From assembly GCA_965232895.1 (NCBI GenBank), contig OZ247430.1:2976001-3040000 (forward strand): DNA of 64,000 nt, read 5' to 3'. The first letter of the stretch is position 1. Every line of letters begins with the position of its first letter. The DNA is from Bin87 sp965232895. Lineage in GTDB: Bacteria > Chloroflexota > Dehalococcoidia > Lucifugimonadales > UBA3495. The notes beneath the pieces were generated by a model. It ran no database searches. It had not been told where the DNA came from and saw only the letters and a program-made list of their open reading frames with translations. A program made the translations under genes and the position numbers. Below are positions 49,988-57,965 of the stretch, one piece after another.

Positions 49988-50428
49988 ATGACACAGGCTG
50001 CTCCTCAGATACCGCAGCCGGCGCCGCAGCCGGAATCCGACTTCTACTGGGAGAAGTGCAAGGCCGGCGAGCTTTGGCTGCGCCACTGCAAGGCGTGCGA
50101 CCGGGCGTATTTCTACCCCCGCGACATCTGCCCATTCCCGGAGTGCTTCTCCAGGGACACGGACTGGATCCAGAGCAGCGGGCGCGGCACTTTGCACACC
50201 TTTGCCATAGTGCACCGGGGACCGACGCCGGCGTTCCGCGACAAGGTGCCGTACATTGCGGCGGTGGTGGAGCTGGAAGAGGGGGCGCGGATACCTTCCT
50301 GGCTGGTGGGCATCGACTTCGCCGAGGGCGAGATACGTCCCGATGTCGTGCAGTGCGGCATGGCGGTGGAGGTGTTGTTCGAGGAGATTGACGAGAACAT
50401 CAGCCTGCCGATGTTCCGGGCGGCGTAA
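49988..50428 (+). CDS. Zinc-ribbon plus OB-fold protein (DUF35 family)
   Basis: The 146-residue product has a rubredoxin-like zinc ribbon with four cysteines (LRHCKACDRAYFYPRDICPFPEC) followed by an OB-fold (SGRGTLHTFAIVHRGPTPAFRDKVPYIAAVVELEEG). DUF35 proteins partner with thiolases, HMG-CoA synthases or hydratases as CoA-binding chaperone subunits. No thiolase gene is adjacent; the nearest neighbours are a CMD-like protein and a TPP enzyme. The partner is unknown. Confidence 0.88.
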   Translation: MTQAAPQIPQPAPQPESDFYWEKCKAGELWLRHCKACDRAYFYPRDICPFPECFSRDTDWIQSSGRGTLHTFAIVHRGPTPAFRDKVPYIAAVVELEEGARIPSWLVGIDFAEGEIRPDVVQCGMAVEVLFEEIDENISLPMFRAA

Positions 50429-50496
50429 CCCCCGGCACGCCGCCGGATTGAATTTCCCGCAAGAGGAACTCCACGACAACAGACAAAGGAGGCGTC

Positions 50497-50817
50497 ATGA
50501 CGCAGCCCGCAGCCCGAACCGTAATGCAAGAAGTATCGCCCAAGCTGGCCGAGCTCTCCGCGGATGTCCTGTTCGGGGACGTTTGGGAGCGACCGGAACT
50601 GTCCAAGCGGGACCGCAGCCTCATCACTGTGGCGACCCTGACCGCGCTGTACCGGACCGATCAGCTTCGCGGACACATCGGGCGGGCGCTGGACAACGGC
50701 GTGACCCGAGACGAGATTTCCGAAGTGATCGCGCACATGGCTTTCTACGCCGGCTGGCCGGTGGCGGCCAACGCGGTGCGCGTGGCCAAGGAAGTCTTTG
50801 ACGAACGCGGCGTGTAG
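50497..50817 (+). CDS. Carboxymuconolactone decarboxylase (CMD) family protein
   Basis: The 106-residue helical protein has the gamma-CMD pattern: RPELSKRDRSLITVATLTALYRTDQLRGHIGRALDNGVTRDEISEVIAHMAFYAGWPVAANAV. The AhpD-type CxxC peroxidase motif is absent, so an antioxidant role is unlikely; decarboxylase or binding activity in aromatic catabolism is possible. A GGAGGCG ribosome-binding site precedes the ATG. It may form an operon with the upstream DUF35 gene and the downstream TPP enzyme. Confidence 0.88.
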   Translation: MTQPAARTVMQEVSPKLAELSADVLFGDVWERPELSKRDRSLITVATLTALYRTDQLRGHIGRALDNGVTRDEISEVIAHMAFYAGWPVAANAVRVAKEVFDERGV

Positions 50818-50899
50818 CCGAACCCACGAACCCGATTCACCGAACCGTCATTCCAGCGCAAGCCGGAGTGACGGTCATTGCTAAGTACGGAGGCCCCTG

Positions 50900-52573
50900 A
50901 TGCCCACCATGACCGGAGCCCGTTTCCTGGCCGAGACCCTGCGCGAGTACGGCGTAACCCACGTGTTCTTCGTTCCCGCGATCATCCGCCGCGCCCTCGT
51001 GGAGATGGAGGACGTTGGCATCAAACGGATCATCAGCCACGGCGAGAAGTCGGCGGCCTACATGGCGGATGCCTACGCCCGGGTCACCGGCAAGCCGGGG
51101 CTGTGTTTTGCCCAGTCGGTGGGAGCGGTGAACCTGGCCGCCGGTCTGCAGGACGCCTACCTGGGAGTATCGCCGGTGATCGCGATCACGGGGCACCGGC
51201 CACCGATGCACCGGCACCGGAACTCGTACCAGGAGGTCGAGCACTCCAAGCCGTTCGCTTCGGTTACCAAGTACAGCGCGGAAGTGGAAACGGCGGAGCA
51301 ACTGCCGCATCTGTTGCGTCAGGCGTTCCGGGAGGTGACCACCGGGCAGACGCTGCCGGCGCACCTGGACTTCTCCGGCATCTCCGGCGACGTGATCACC
51401 GATGGAATGCTGGACACCGACGTTATCGTCGAGGAACCGTTCACGCAGCGGCCGGCGTTCCGCCCGGCGCCGGAACCGGAGCGCGTGCGCGAGGCGGCGC
51501 GGATACTGTCCCAGGCCGAGCGGCCGGTGATCGTGGCTGGCGGCGGAGTGACGGCGTCGGGCGCTGAGGCCGAGGTCGTGCGGTTGGCGGAGATGCTGAA
51601 CATCCCGGTGGCCACCGGGCTGAACGCCAAGGGTTGCATACCGGAGAACCACCCGCTGGCGGTGGGCGTGGTTGGCAGCTACTCGCGCTGGTCGGCGAAC
51701 CGGGTGGTGTCGGAGGCGGACCTGGCGCTGTTCGTCGGCAGCCACACGGGCAGCCAGATCACGCTGGACTGGCGCATTCCCGCCGAGGGGACGCCGGTGA
51801 TCCAGATTGACATCGACGCCAGCGAGCTGGGGCGGTCGTACCAGGGGGCCTACGGGCTGCAGGGCGACGCCAAGCGGACGCTGGAGGCCATGCTGGACGT
51901 GCTGGAGCCCACGGGAGGCAACGCCAGCTGGGTCGCCCGGGCGCAGGAGCACGTGCAGAACTGGCGCGACGAGCATGAGCCGGCGCTGACCTCGGACGCA
52001 GTGCCGATTCGGCCGGAGCGTCTGTGCCAGGAACTGACGGACTTCCTGCCTTCGGACGCCGTCCTGATGGCGGATACCGGTCATGCCGGCATCTGGACAG
52101 GCAGCATGGTTGACCTTAACCACGAGGGGCAGTCGTACCTGCGTGCGGCCGGCTCGTTGGGCTGGGGATTGCCGGCGGCGTTGGGCGCCAAGTGCGGCGT
52201 GCCCGACCGGCCGGTGGTGTGCTGGACCGGCGACGGCGGCATGTGGTACCACATCGGCGAGCTGGAAACGGCGGTGCGCTACGGCATCAACGCCGTGATT
52301 GTGGTGCACAACAACGGCGGGCTGAACCAGGACCGGCGGGGCGACGAGGCGGCCTACGAGGGTCGGGAGGGCGGCAATTCCGGTGAACTGTGGCGGTTCA
52401 ACGACACGGACTTCGCGCAGATTGCGGAGTCGATGGGGGCGTTGGGGATCCGCGTTACGGACCCGAACCAGATCAACTCGGCGCTGGACCAGGCGGTGAG
52501 CGCCAACCGGCCGGCGGTGGTGGATATAGTCAGCGACGGCGATGTGGCCGCCGCGCCGCCCTGGGGGCCGTAG
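50900..52573 (+). CDS. Thiamine-pyrophosphate-dependent enzyme, acetolactate synthase-like (second copy)
   Basis: The 557-residue product has the TPP architecture: catalytic glutamate in ISHGEKSAAYMADAYAR, a central Rossmann domain (RPVIVAGGGVTASGAEAE) and the PP domain with TGDGGMWYHIGELETAVRYG ending VVHNNGG. It differs clearly from the other TPP enzyme at 21515-23239, so the two are not recent duplicates. No regulatory subunit is adjacent. Substrate unknown; likely 2-oxo-acid decarboxylation or oxalyl-CoA-type chemistry. An in-frame CGGAGGCC precedes the ATG. Confidence 0.88.
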   Translation: MPTMTGARFLAETLREYGVTHVFFVPAIIRRALVEMEDVGIKRIISHGEKSAAYMADAYARVTGKPGLCFAQSVGAVNLAAGLQDAYLGVSPVIAITGHRPPMHRHRNSYQEVEHSKPFASVTKYSAEVETAEQLPHLLRQAFREVTTGQTLPAHLDFSGISGDVITDGMLDTDVIVEEPFTQRPAFRPAPEPERVREAARILSQAERPVIVAGGGVTASGAEAEVVRLAEMLNIPVATGLNAKGCIPENHPLAVGVVGSYSRWSANRVVSEADLALFVGSHTGSQITLDWRIPAEGTPVIQIDIDASELGRSYQGAYGLQGDAKRTLEAMLDVLEPTGGNASWVARAQEHVQNWRDEHEPALTSDAVPIRPERLCQELTDFLPSDAVLMADTGHAGIWTGSMVDLNHEGQSYLRAAGSLGWGLPAALGAKCGVPDRPVVCWTGDGGMWYHIGELETAVRYGINAVIVVHNNGGLNQDRRGDEAAYEGREGGNSGELWRFNDTDFAQIAESMGALGIRVTDPNQINSALDQAVSANRPAVVDIVSDGDVAAAPPWGP

Positions 52574-52597
52574 CCGAGCGCAACAAAGCCAGTCAGC

Positions 52598-52999
52598 ATG
52601 GCGGCTCAAAAACGCCGGCTATCCTATTGGCGTTTCGTCGATGGGGCGCTATCGGTCAGCGCCAGCATGTGGATAGCGATCGCCATCAATCAGTGCGCCT
52701 TCTGCGACGGGTGGCCGGGGCTGGGTTTACTGTTCCGCCTGGCTGCCCATCTGACCGGCGTTATAATAGTGGCTACCGCGCTTTTGTTTCCCATTACCGC
52801 GCTATTGTACGGAGGTATTGCAATGTTCTTCGCCGCCAGAGAAACGGTCGAACGTTGGGCTGCGGCCAAAGACGCGAAGGCAGAAGCCCGAGGGCGTGAA
52901 GAAGGCCGGAAGGAGATTGTCGCGTTGCTGAAGGAGCACGATGTGCAGCTCCCGCCAGAAGTCCTCCGTAGAGTGGACGGCAACGGAGATTCGAAATAA
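52598..52999 (+). CDS. Membrane protein with C-terminal charged coiled-coil, first of three tandem units
   Basis: The 133-residue protein has two hydrophobic segments (FVDGALSVSASMWIAIAIN and LTGVIIVATALLFPITALLYGGIAMFF) followed by a charged helix ERWAAAKDAKAEARGREEGR and a conserved end VALLKEHDVQLPPEVLRRVDG. The 3' two-thirds are duplicated twice downstream. Inside this gene lies a GGAGGT site and ATG (52823) identical to those that start the shorter copies, so an internal 58-residue product may also be made. No family was recognised. Confidence 0.6.
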   Translation: MAAQKRRLSYWRFVDGALSVSASMWIAIAINQCAFCDGWPGLGLLFRLAAHLTGVIIVATALLFPITALLYGGIAMFFAARETVERWAAAKDAKAEARGREEGRKEIVALLKEHDVQLPPEVLRRVDGNGDSK

Positions 53000-53092
53000 T
53001 CAGCCGGCTGGTCCGAAGCCACCTCCAGGAGCTTTCGGGCGGCATCGTAATTCCTGTTTCCCGCTACCGCGCTATTGTACGGAGGTATTGCA

Positions 53093-53305
53093 ATGTTCTT
53101 CGCCGCCAGAGAAACGGTCGAACGTTGGGCTGCGGCCAAAGACGCGAAGGCAGAAGCCCGAGGTCGGGAGGAGGGCCGGGAGGAGGGCCGAGAAGAAGGC
53201 AGGGAGGAAGGCCGGGAGGAGATTGTCGCGTTGCTGGAGGAGCACGATGTGCAGCTCCCGCCAGAAGTCCTCCATAGAGTGGACGGCAACGGAGATTCGA
53301 AATAA
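53093..53305 (+). CDS. Short charged coiled-coil protein, tandem copy 2
   Basis: A 70-residue frame starts with MFFAARETVERWAAAKDAKA and expands into repeated GREE tetrapeptides (about five), ending IVALLEEHDVQLPPEVLHRVDG. GGAGGT lies 6 bp before the ATG. It is a truncated duplicate of the gene at 52598-52999 lacking both membrane segments. It could be expressed as a soluble helix; no function is known. Confidence 0.5.
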   Translation: MFFAARETVERWAAAKDAKAEARGREEGREEGREEGREEGREEIVALLEEHDVQLPPEVLHRVDGNGDSK

Positions 53306-53398
53306 TCAGCCGGCCGGTCCGAAGCCACCTCCAGGAGCTTTCGGGCGGCATCGTAATTCCTGTTTCCCGCTACCGCGCTATTGTACGGAGGTATTGCA

Positions 53399-53635
53399 AT
53401 GTTCTTCGCCGCCAGAGAAACGGTCGAACGTTGGGCTGCGGCCAAAGACGCGAAGGCAGAAGCCCGAGGGCGTGAAGAAGGCCGGCAGCAGGGCCATGAA
53501 GAAGGCCGGGTGGAAGGCCGAGAAGAGGGCCGGGAGGAAGGCCGGAAGGAGATTTTCGCGTTGCTGGAGGGGCATAGCGTGCAGCTCCCGCCGGAGATAC
53601 TCCGCAAATTGAATGGCGGCGCAGAACCGAACTGA
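53399..53635 (+). CDS. Short charged coiled-coil protein, tandem copy 3
   Basis: A 78-residue frame has the same start MFFAARETVERWAAAKDAKA and GGAGGT site. The central repeats have diverged (REEGRQQGHEEGRVEGREEG) and the end is IFALLEGHSVQLPPEILRKLNG. It is the most diverged copy and abuts the convergent metF-like gene, whose stop begins immediately after this one. Confidence 0.5.
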   Translation: MFFAARETVERWAAAKDAKAEARGREEGRQQGHEEGRVEGREEGREEGRKEIFALLEGHSVQLPPEILRKLNGGAEPN

Positions 53636-54505
53636 TCAGTACGGGGCCGGTCCTGCCGCCCCTTGCAGGAAGCGGCTGGCGGCATCGTAATCCCTGGCGC
53701 CGTTGCGCCGGATGGGCGGGACCAGGTAGCAATCGGCAGCGCCGGCGTTGCGTAACGAGTCCCAAGCCTGCAATGCGATATCCACTCCGGAGCGGCCGGC
53801 GGCGAGGTCATCGGTGACCCATTGCGGTACGTGGGCGAAAGACACGCCGTCGGGTTCCATCACACCGACGCCATAAAACACCGGCACGGTCAGGGGTTGC
53901 CCGGATGCCCGGGTGCAGGCATCGGCGAAACGGCCGACGTCGGCCGGGCCGAACACGGGCTGGGTGATGAGGAAGTTGGCGCCGGCTGCAACCTTCCGGA
54001 CGGCGAGCCGGGCTTCGGATTCGATGCCGCGTCCGAGGTCGACGGTTGCGCCGACGCAGAAGTCGGTGGACGAACGGAGATTGTTGCCGCGATGGTCGGA
54101 ACCGGAGTTCAGGCTGGCGATGGCGGCGATGAGCTCGGTGGGTCGGTAATCGTACACAGGCGACGCGGAGTCCCGGGCTCCGAATGGGTCGCCGGCCGCG
54201 ACGATGACATTTTCCAGCCCCAATGCCTGGGCGCCGAGCAGCAGGGACTCCAGCGCGAGGCGGTTCATGTCGCGCGTGGCCAGGGTGAAAATCGGGTCGG
54301 CGTCGTGATGGTCGCGGAGGACGGCGGCGGCGGCGACCGGGTTCATGCGAACCGCGCGACCGGGGTTGTATGCCGCCGAGACGAAATCGGCCGACTGCGG
54401 CGGGGCCGGCACGTCCTCGGGCCGTCCGGAGCGGGGCGGCGAGTAGTCGCAGATGAACGCGGGCCGGCCGGTCTGCGCGTGGACGAGGTCGACCACCTTC
54501 GCCAT
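53636..54505 (-). CDS. Methylenetetrahydrofolate reductase family protein
   Basis: The 289-residue product has the MTHFR TIM-barrel pattern: ADFVSAAYNPGRAVRMNPVAAAAVL, IFTLATRDMNRLALESLLLGAQALGLENVIVAAGDP, FCVGATVDLGRG and AAGANFLITQPVFGPADVGRFADAC. It would reduce methylene-THF to methyl-THF or act on a related pterin. The N-terminal part is shorter than in classic MetF. The C-terminus ends DYDAASRFLQGAAGPAPY; sequences like it are repeated in the spacers of the tandem array downstream. Confidence 0.85.
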   Translation of the reverse strand: MAKVVDLVHAQTGRPAFICDYSPPRSGRPEDVPAPPQSADFVSAAYNPGRAVRMNPVAAAAVLRDHHDADPIFTLATRDMNRLALESLLLGAQALGLENVIVAAGDPFGARDSASPVYDYRPTELIAAIASLNSGSDHRGNNLRSSTDFCVGATVDLGRGIESEARLAVRKVAAGANFLITQPVFGPADVGRFADACTRASGQPLTVPVFYGVGVMEPDGVSFAHVPQWVTDDLAAGRSGVDIALQAWDSLRNAGAADCYLVPPIRRNGARDYDAASRFLQGAAGPAPY

Positions 54506-54552
54506 CGGATGGGCCAGAAACCGTTGTGCCCGGTGGTCGGTGGATCCGTCGG

Positions 54553-55323
54553 CTAGCCGGGCAAACCTTCGAGCAGTTCGCGGAAGCGGGCGATGGCCTG
54601 CTGTTCGGAGCGGCCCACGTAGTAACGGATGCCCTGGACGTATTCGACGACGTCACGGGGCAACATGAGCAGTTCGTCGCGCGGCTCGTTGAGGTGATAC
54701 AGGCCGTCAACGCCCTCTTCGAGACCGACGTACAGGGTGTCTTCCAGGATGGCCTTTGCGCGGTCTTCGAGGTCTTTGCGCATCACCCATTGGCTGAAAA
54801 CGAAGGGCAGGTTGGTCCACTGGGTCCATTCCGATCCGAGATCGAAACGGTGGGCGAAGCCGCGGACGCCGCGACGACGGCGCAACGCGCGGTTGCCGAT
54901 GAGTACGAAGGCATCGAAGCTCTCGTCGGGGCGGATGACGTCGCCGGGCCGGGCGACAAACTCCCCCGGTTCGAGGTTGTGCTTGCGTTGGAGCAGAACC
55001 TCGAGCAGTTTGGCGGCGGTGACGTCCTCGTCGGACACGCCGATGGTCACGCCGCCCAACTCTTCCATCGGGTATTGCGAATAGAGGCAGACGCTGACGG
55101 CGCGGCTCAGGGTGGAGAAGCAGAAACCGCCGACGGGCTCGAAGCGGTCTTCGAGGCGGAACACGTCGGTAAGGTGGGCCGGGCCGGCGTCGAGTTCGCC
55201 GGCGTCGAGAGCGTCGCCCAGTTGACGAGGGGTGGTTTCGCGCAGTTCGAAACCGCGACGCGCCATGTCGAAGTAAAAGGGTTCGGCTTCCAGATACGGC
55301 ACGCGGCCGACTCTAACGGGCAT
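54553..55323 (-). CDS. MqnA/MqnD-family protein, probable chorismate dehydratase
   Basis: The 256-residue periplasmic-binding-fold protein starts VRVGRVPYLEAEPFYF and continues TTPRQLGDALDAGELDAGPAHLTDVFRLEDRFEPV, SRAVSVCLYSQYPMEELGGVTIGVSDED and LIGNRALRR, a layout typical of MqnA, which converts chorismate to 3-enolpyruvylbenzoate in the futalosine menaquinone pathway. Other mqn genes are not in the window. The related MqnD cannot be excluded. It lies 47 bp upstream of the metF-like gene on the same strand. Confidence 0.72.
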   Translation of the reverse strand: MPVRVGRVPYLEAEPFYFDMARRGFELRETTPRQLGDALDAGELDAGPAHLTDVFRLEDRFEPVGGFCFSTLSRAVSVCLYSQYPMEELGGVTIGVSDEDVTAAKLLEVLLQRKHNLEPGEFVARPGDVIRPDESFDAFVLIGNRALRRRRGVRGFAHRFDLGSEWTQWTNLPFVFSQWVMRKDLEDRAKAILEDTLYVGLEEGVDGLYHLNEPRDELLMLPRDVVEYVQGIRYYVGRSEQQAIARFRELLEGLPG

Positions 55324-55480
55324 CTTCCAGTCACCAACGTTTCTCGGGATATTCCGCTATAGCCAGCGTGGAAATTGAACCAACGCCCGGCCGGCGGCCA
55401 GCAGGATTGTATGGCGGGCCGCGATACGGGTCAAGGAACGAACGGGTCGTCCGGCGCCTGATGGGTACAGATGCAGCGGG

Positions 55481-55632
55481 CAGGGCAATCGCACCATCGC
55501 CGTCATTCCTGCGCAACCAGGAATCTGGTGATCGAAATCGTTAAATATGCTTCAAATTTGTTCGTTCTATGACCAATGGACTCCGGCTTTCGCCGGAGTG
55601 ACGGGCGTGGAGCCTATGATGCGATTGCCTTG
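55481..55632. mobile_element. MITE-like element with CAGGGCAATCGCAYCAT ends and 10-bp target duplication, copy 2
   Basis: The element is in reverse orientation relative to 45641-45788 (152 bp). It starts CAGGGCAATCGCACCAT and ends ATGATGCGATTGCCTTG. Flanks ATGCAGCGGG and ATGCGGCGGG agree in 9 of 10 positions. It occupies most of the divergent gap between the mqnA-like and enolase-superfamily genes. Confidence 0.85.
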
Positions 55633-55715
55633 ATGCGGCGGGCCCGAACCGCGTGCCGGAATGGCGGCGGGTATAATTGGACGCAGTTTTTGATTGGACT
55701 GGAGGCGGCGCGTTC

Positions 55716-56819
55716 ATGCGTATCACCAACGTAGAGGCGGACATAGTTCGGATCCCACTGAGCACGCGGTTCAGCGGCAGCGTGTACCAGATTGAATCGC
55801 GGTGCACCATCGTGGTTCGGGTTCACACCGATGAGGGCTTGGTGAGCGAGATCTATTCGGGCGACGAGCGGACAGGCTATGAGTTGCTGAAGGACCTGGT
55901 GGTGGGGCCGATGGCGGAGGCCGTGAAGGGAGAGGACCCCATGGCCATCGAACGGTGCTGGCAGAAGATGTTCGCGCTGACGCCGCACATCGGCAACAAG
56001 GCGATTGCGATGCGGGCCATCGCCGCAATCGACGTGGCGCTGTGGGACATCACCGGCAAGGCGCTGGGGGTTCCGGTGCGGGCATTGCTGGGCGGCTACG
56101 CCGACCGGGCCCCGGTGGTGCGGTTCGCGTACTACGTGCAGGGGCGGGATACAGAGTACATGGTCGAGGACCTGCTGCACCAGCGCGAGCGGGGCATCGG
56201 CGGCGTGAAGCTGAAGACGGGCGGCGTCGCGGTTGCGGACGACCTGCTGCGAGTGCGCGCGATTCGGGACACGCTGGGCGACGACTTCATCATCGTGTGC
56301 GATTCGAACCAGGCGTGGACGCTGGATGAGGCGCTGGAGTTCGCCGGGCCGGCGAAGGAGATGGGGCTGGCCTGGCTGGAAGAGCCGTGTCGCTGGCAGA
56401 ACGCGGACAACGACATGCGGCAAGTTCGGCTGCGCACCGGGATACCGGTGGCCGCCGGTCAGGGCGAGAGCAGCTCGTGGGGCGGGCAGCGCCTCATGGA
56501 CACCGAGGCGGTGGACATCCTGAACATCGACGCGGCGATCTGCGGGGGCATCTCGGAATGGCGTCGGGTCGCTGGCGCGGCGCAGATGCGCGGCATCCGG
56601 ATGGCCCACCACGAGGAGCCGCAACTGGCAGTGCAACTGCTGCCGGCCCACGCCCACGGCCTGTTCGTGGAGGTGTTCGAGGAGGAGCGTGACCCGGTGT
56701 ACTACCAGCTGAACAGCGTGCTGCCGGAGTGGGACAACGGGGAGATCATCGCGCCGACGGAGCCCGGCATGGGGCTGCACCTGGATGCGGCGGTGCTGGA
56801 AGAGTACAAGGTTTATTGA
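55716..56819 (+). CDS. Mandelate racemase/muconate-lactonizing enzyme family protein
   Basis: The 367-residue enolase-superfamily enzyme has the catalytic set: K165 and K167 in GGVKLKTGG, metal ligands D196 (CDSNQAW), E222 (WLEEP) and E251 (AGQGESSSWGG), and His at about 298-299 (MAHHEEP). The KxK and His suggest a mandelate racemase-like acid-sugar dehydratase or racemase rather than a muconate cycloisomerase. This family is heavily expanded in SAR202 Chloroflexota. ATG 55716 follows GGAGG at 10 bp. Confidence 0.92.
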   Translation: MRITNVEADIVRIPLSTRFSGSVYQIESRCTIVVRVHTDEGLVSEIYSGDERTGYELLKDLVVGPMAEAVKGEDPMAIERCWQKMFALTPHIGNKAIAMRAIAAIDVALWDITGKALGVPVRALLGGYADRAPVVRFAYYVQGRDTEYMVEDLLHQRERGIGGVKLKTGGVAVADDLLRVRAIRDTLGDDFIIVCDSNQAWTLDEALEFAGPAKEMGLAWLEEPCRWQNADNDMRQVRLRTGIPVAAGQGESSSWGGQRLMDTEAVDILNIDAAICGGISEWRRVAGAAQMRGIRMAHHEEPQLAVQLLPAHAHGLFVEVFEEERDPVYYQLNSVLPEWDNGEIIAPTEPGMGLHLDAAVLEEYKVY

Positions 56820-56865
56820 TTCGCACTTTCGAGCACTCTGCGCATCAGCGACAGGGGGAATTGGC

Positions 56866-57246
56866 ATGGGAATGTTTAACGTCGATCTATGGGTAGGCAG
56901 CCTTTTCGCTGAAGAGGGCGCCACCGTTTCTGCGTTGGTCGACACGGGAGCCACCAACACGGTGCTGCCGGCGAGTCTATTGCACGGATTGGGGATCGAA
57001 CCGGTGGAAACCAGGTTCGCGCGTGTCGCCGACGGGCGGCGGGTCGAACTGCAAACGGCGTGGGCACGGTTTTCTGTACAAGGTCGCAACGCGGTGGCGC
57101 GAGTTGCGTTCGGCCCTGAAGGTCAGTACCTGATGGGCGCGACAACTTTGGAAGACCTGGCACTCGTGGTTGACCCGGTGGACCAGCGGTTGATTGAGCA
57201 GGAAGACCTTCTCATGCGAGGTGCGGAACGATGGCCGAAGAACTGA
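56866..57246 (+). CDS. Retropepsin-like aspartic protease A
   Basis: The 126-residue protein has the single-lobe retroviral-type aspartic protease signature SALVDTGATNTVLP (VDTGAT at 25-30), an ARVADGRRVE flap region and the second hydrophobic motif YLMGATTLEDLALVVDP. It would act as a homodimer. No signal peptide is present. A GGGGGAA site precedes the ATG. It is strongly paralogous to the protein at 58982-59359 and overlaps the next small gene by 16 bp. Confidence 0.85.
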   Translation: MGMFNVDLWVGSLFAEEGATVSALVDTGATNTVLPASLLHGLGIEPVETRFARVADGRRVELQTAWARFSVQGRNAVARVAFGPEGQYLMGATTLEDLALVVDPVDQRLIEQEDLLMRGAERWPKN

Positions 57247-57542
57247 CCGGTCCCGAAATTGCCACCCTCGGGCGCAAAATCTACGAAGGCATCCGGGAGG
57301 AAATGGAAGCGAACCACTGGGGCGAGCTGGTGGTTATCGATGTTCACAGCGGGGACTATGAGGTTGGCGAGTACCAAGGGGAGCGCAGCGATGTGGAACT
57401 TACTAAACGGTTGATGAAGAGGCGTCCTGACGCCTTCACCTGGGCCGAACTGGTAGGCAGTAAGCAATACATCGCTGCGCGGCTGTCCACCAGGCAAACT
57501 TTGGAATACCTGGCTTCGCAAGAGAGGGGCACCCATGATTAG
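57231..57542 (+). CDS. Small acidic protein that commonly pairs with an aspartic protease
   Basis: The 103-residue product contains GPEIATLGRKIYEGIREEME, GELVVIDVHSGDYEVGE and LTKRLMKRRPDAFTWAELVG. From general knowledge this matches a short protein family (pattern LVIDV-x-SGDYE...RRPDA) often encoded directly upstream of clan AA aspartic proteases in cyanobacteria and Chloroflexota; its function is not established. It overlaps both neighbours (16 bp and 8 bp), so the three genes are translationally coupled. Confidence 0.65.
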   Translation: MAEELTGPEIATLGRKIYEGIREEMEANHWGELVVIDVHSGDYEVGEYQGERSDVELTKRLMKRRPDAFTWAELVGSKQYIAARLSTRQTLEYLASQERGTHD

Positions 57543-57936
57543 GGGCCAAGTAAGGCCGTCACAAGAAAACAGCACGGGTCTGGAAGCGCAGATTAGTGTT
57601 GAGATTGCCGCCGTTAACCAGATTTTCCAGACGTTAGAATCTGTCGTAGATACAGGATTCGAGGGGGCCTTCACTCTTCCTGAATGGGTTGCCCGGGAAC
57701 TGGGCTTACACCGCACAGGAACCCGGCCCCTTGCCCTTGCCAGTGGTCAGATTATCCGAACAGACACTTGTGTCGCGCGCTTGCTCTGGCACGGGCTGCC
57801 CGTTGACGCGCGAGCGTACGTGATGGGCAGCAAGCCGATGATTGGTACTACCCTGCTCGCAGACTGCCGTCTCACCGTCGACTGGTGGGATGGCGGCGAG
57901 GTTGTCATTGAGGAAAGGATGCCGGCGGCGGAGTAA
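57535..57936 (+). CDS. Clan AA aspartic protease B
   Basis: The 133-residue product has the signature ESVVDTGFEGAFTLPEWVARELGL (VDTGFEG at 38-44), a later segment PLALASGQIIRTDTCVA and the end MIGTTLLADCRLTVDWWDGGEVVIE. The VDTGF form differs from the VDTGAT of the two flanking proteases and marks a separate subfamily. It overlaps the partner gene by 8 bp. Substrates are unknown. Confidence 0.83.
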   Translation: MIRGQVRPSQENSTGLEAQISVEIAAVNQIFQTLESVVDTGFEGAFTLPEWVARELGLHRTGTRPLALASGQIIRTDTCVARLLWHGLPVDARAYVMGSKPMIGTTLLADCRLTVDWWDGGEVVIEERMPAAE

Positions 57937-57965
57937 CGGTTGGTGGCTCGGCGAGGAGATCTAGG

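Larger units (their letters stand above)
52785..53635. repeat. Three direct tandem repeats of about 270-306 bp
   Basis: Units start at 52785, 53055 and 53361 (TGTTTCCC followed by TACCGCGCTATTGTACGGAG). Each has a ribosome-binding site, an ATG and a coiled-coil frame. They differ mainly in the number of GREE-type codon repeats: unit 2 has 36 bp more than unit 1. The spacers between units resemble the 3' end of the neighbouring metF-like gene on the opposite strand. Confidence 0.88.

Noticed and set aside
21515..52573. The two TPP enzymes considered as a recent gene duplication
   Set aside because: Their sequences differ throughout, including the TPP motif context and active-site loops; they are distant members of one superfamily.
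52690..53811. Long minus-strand frame through the tandem repeats
   Set aside because: Mostly the shadow of coiled-coil codons (Pro/Ser/Arg repeats); only the short metF-tail-like stretches in it are meaningful.
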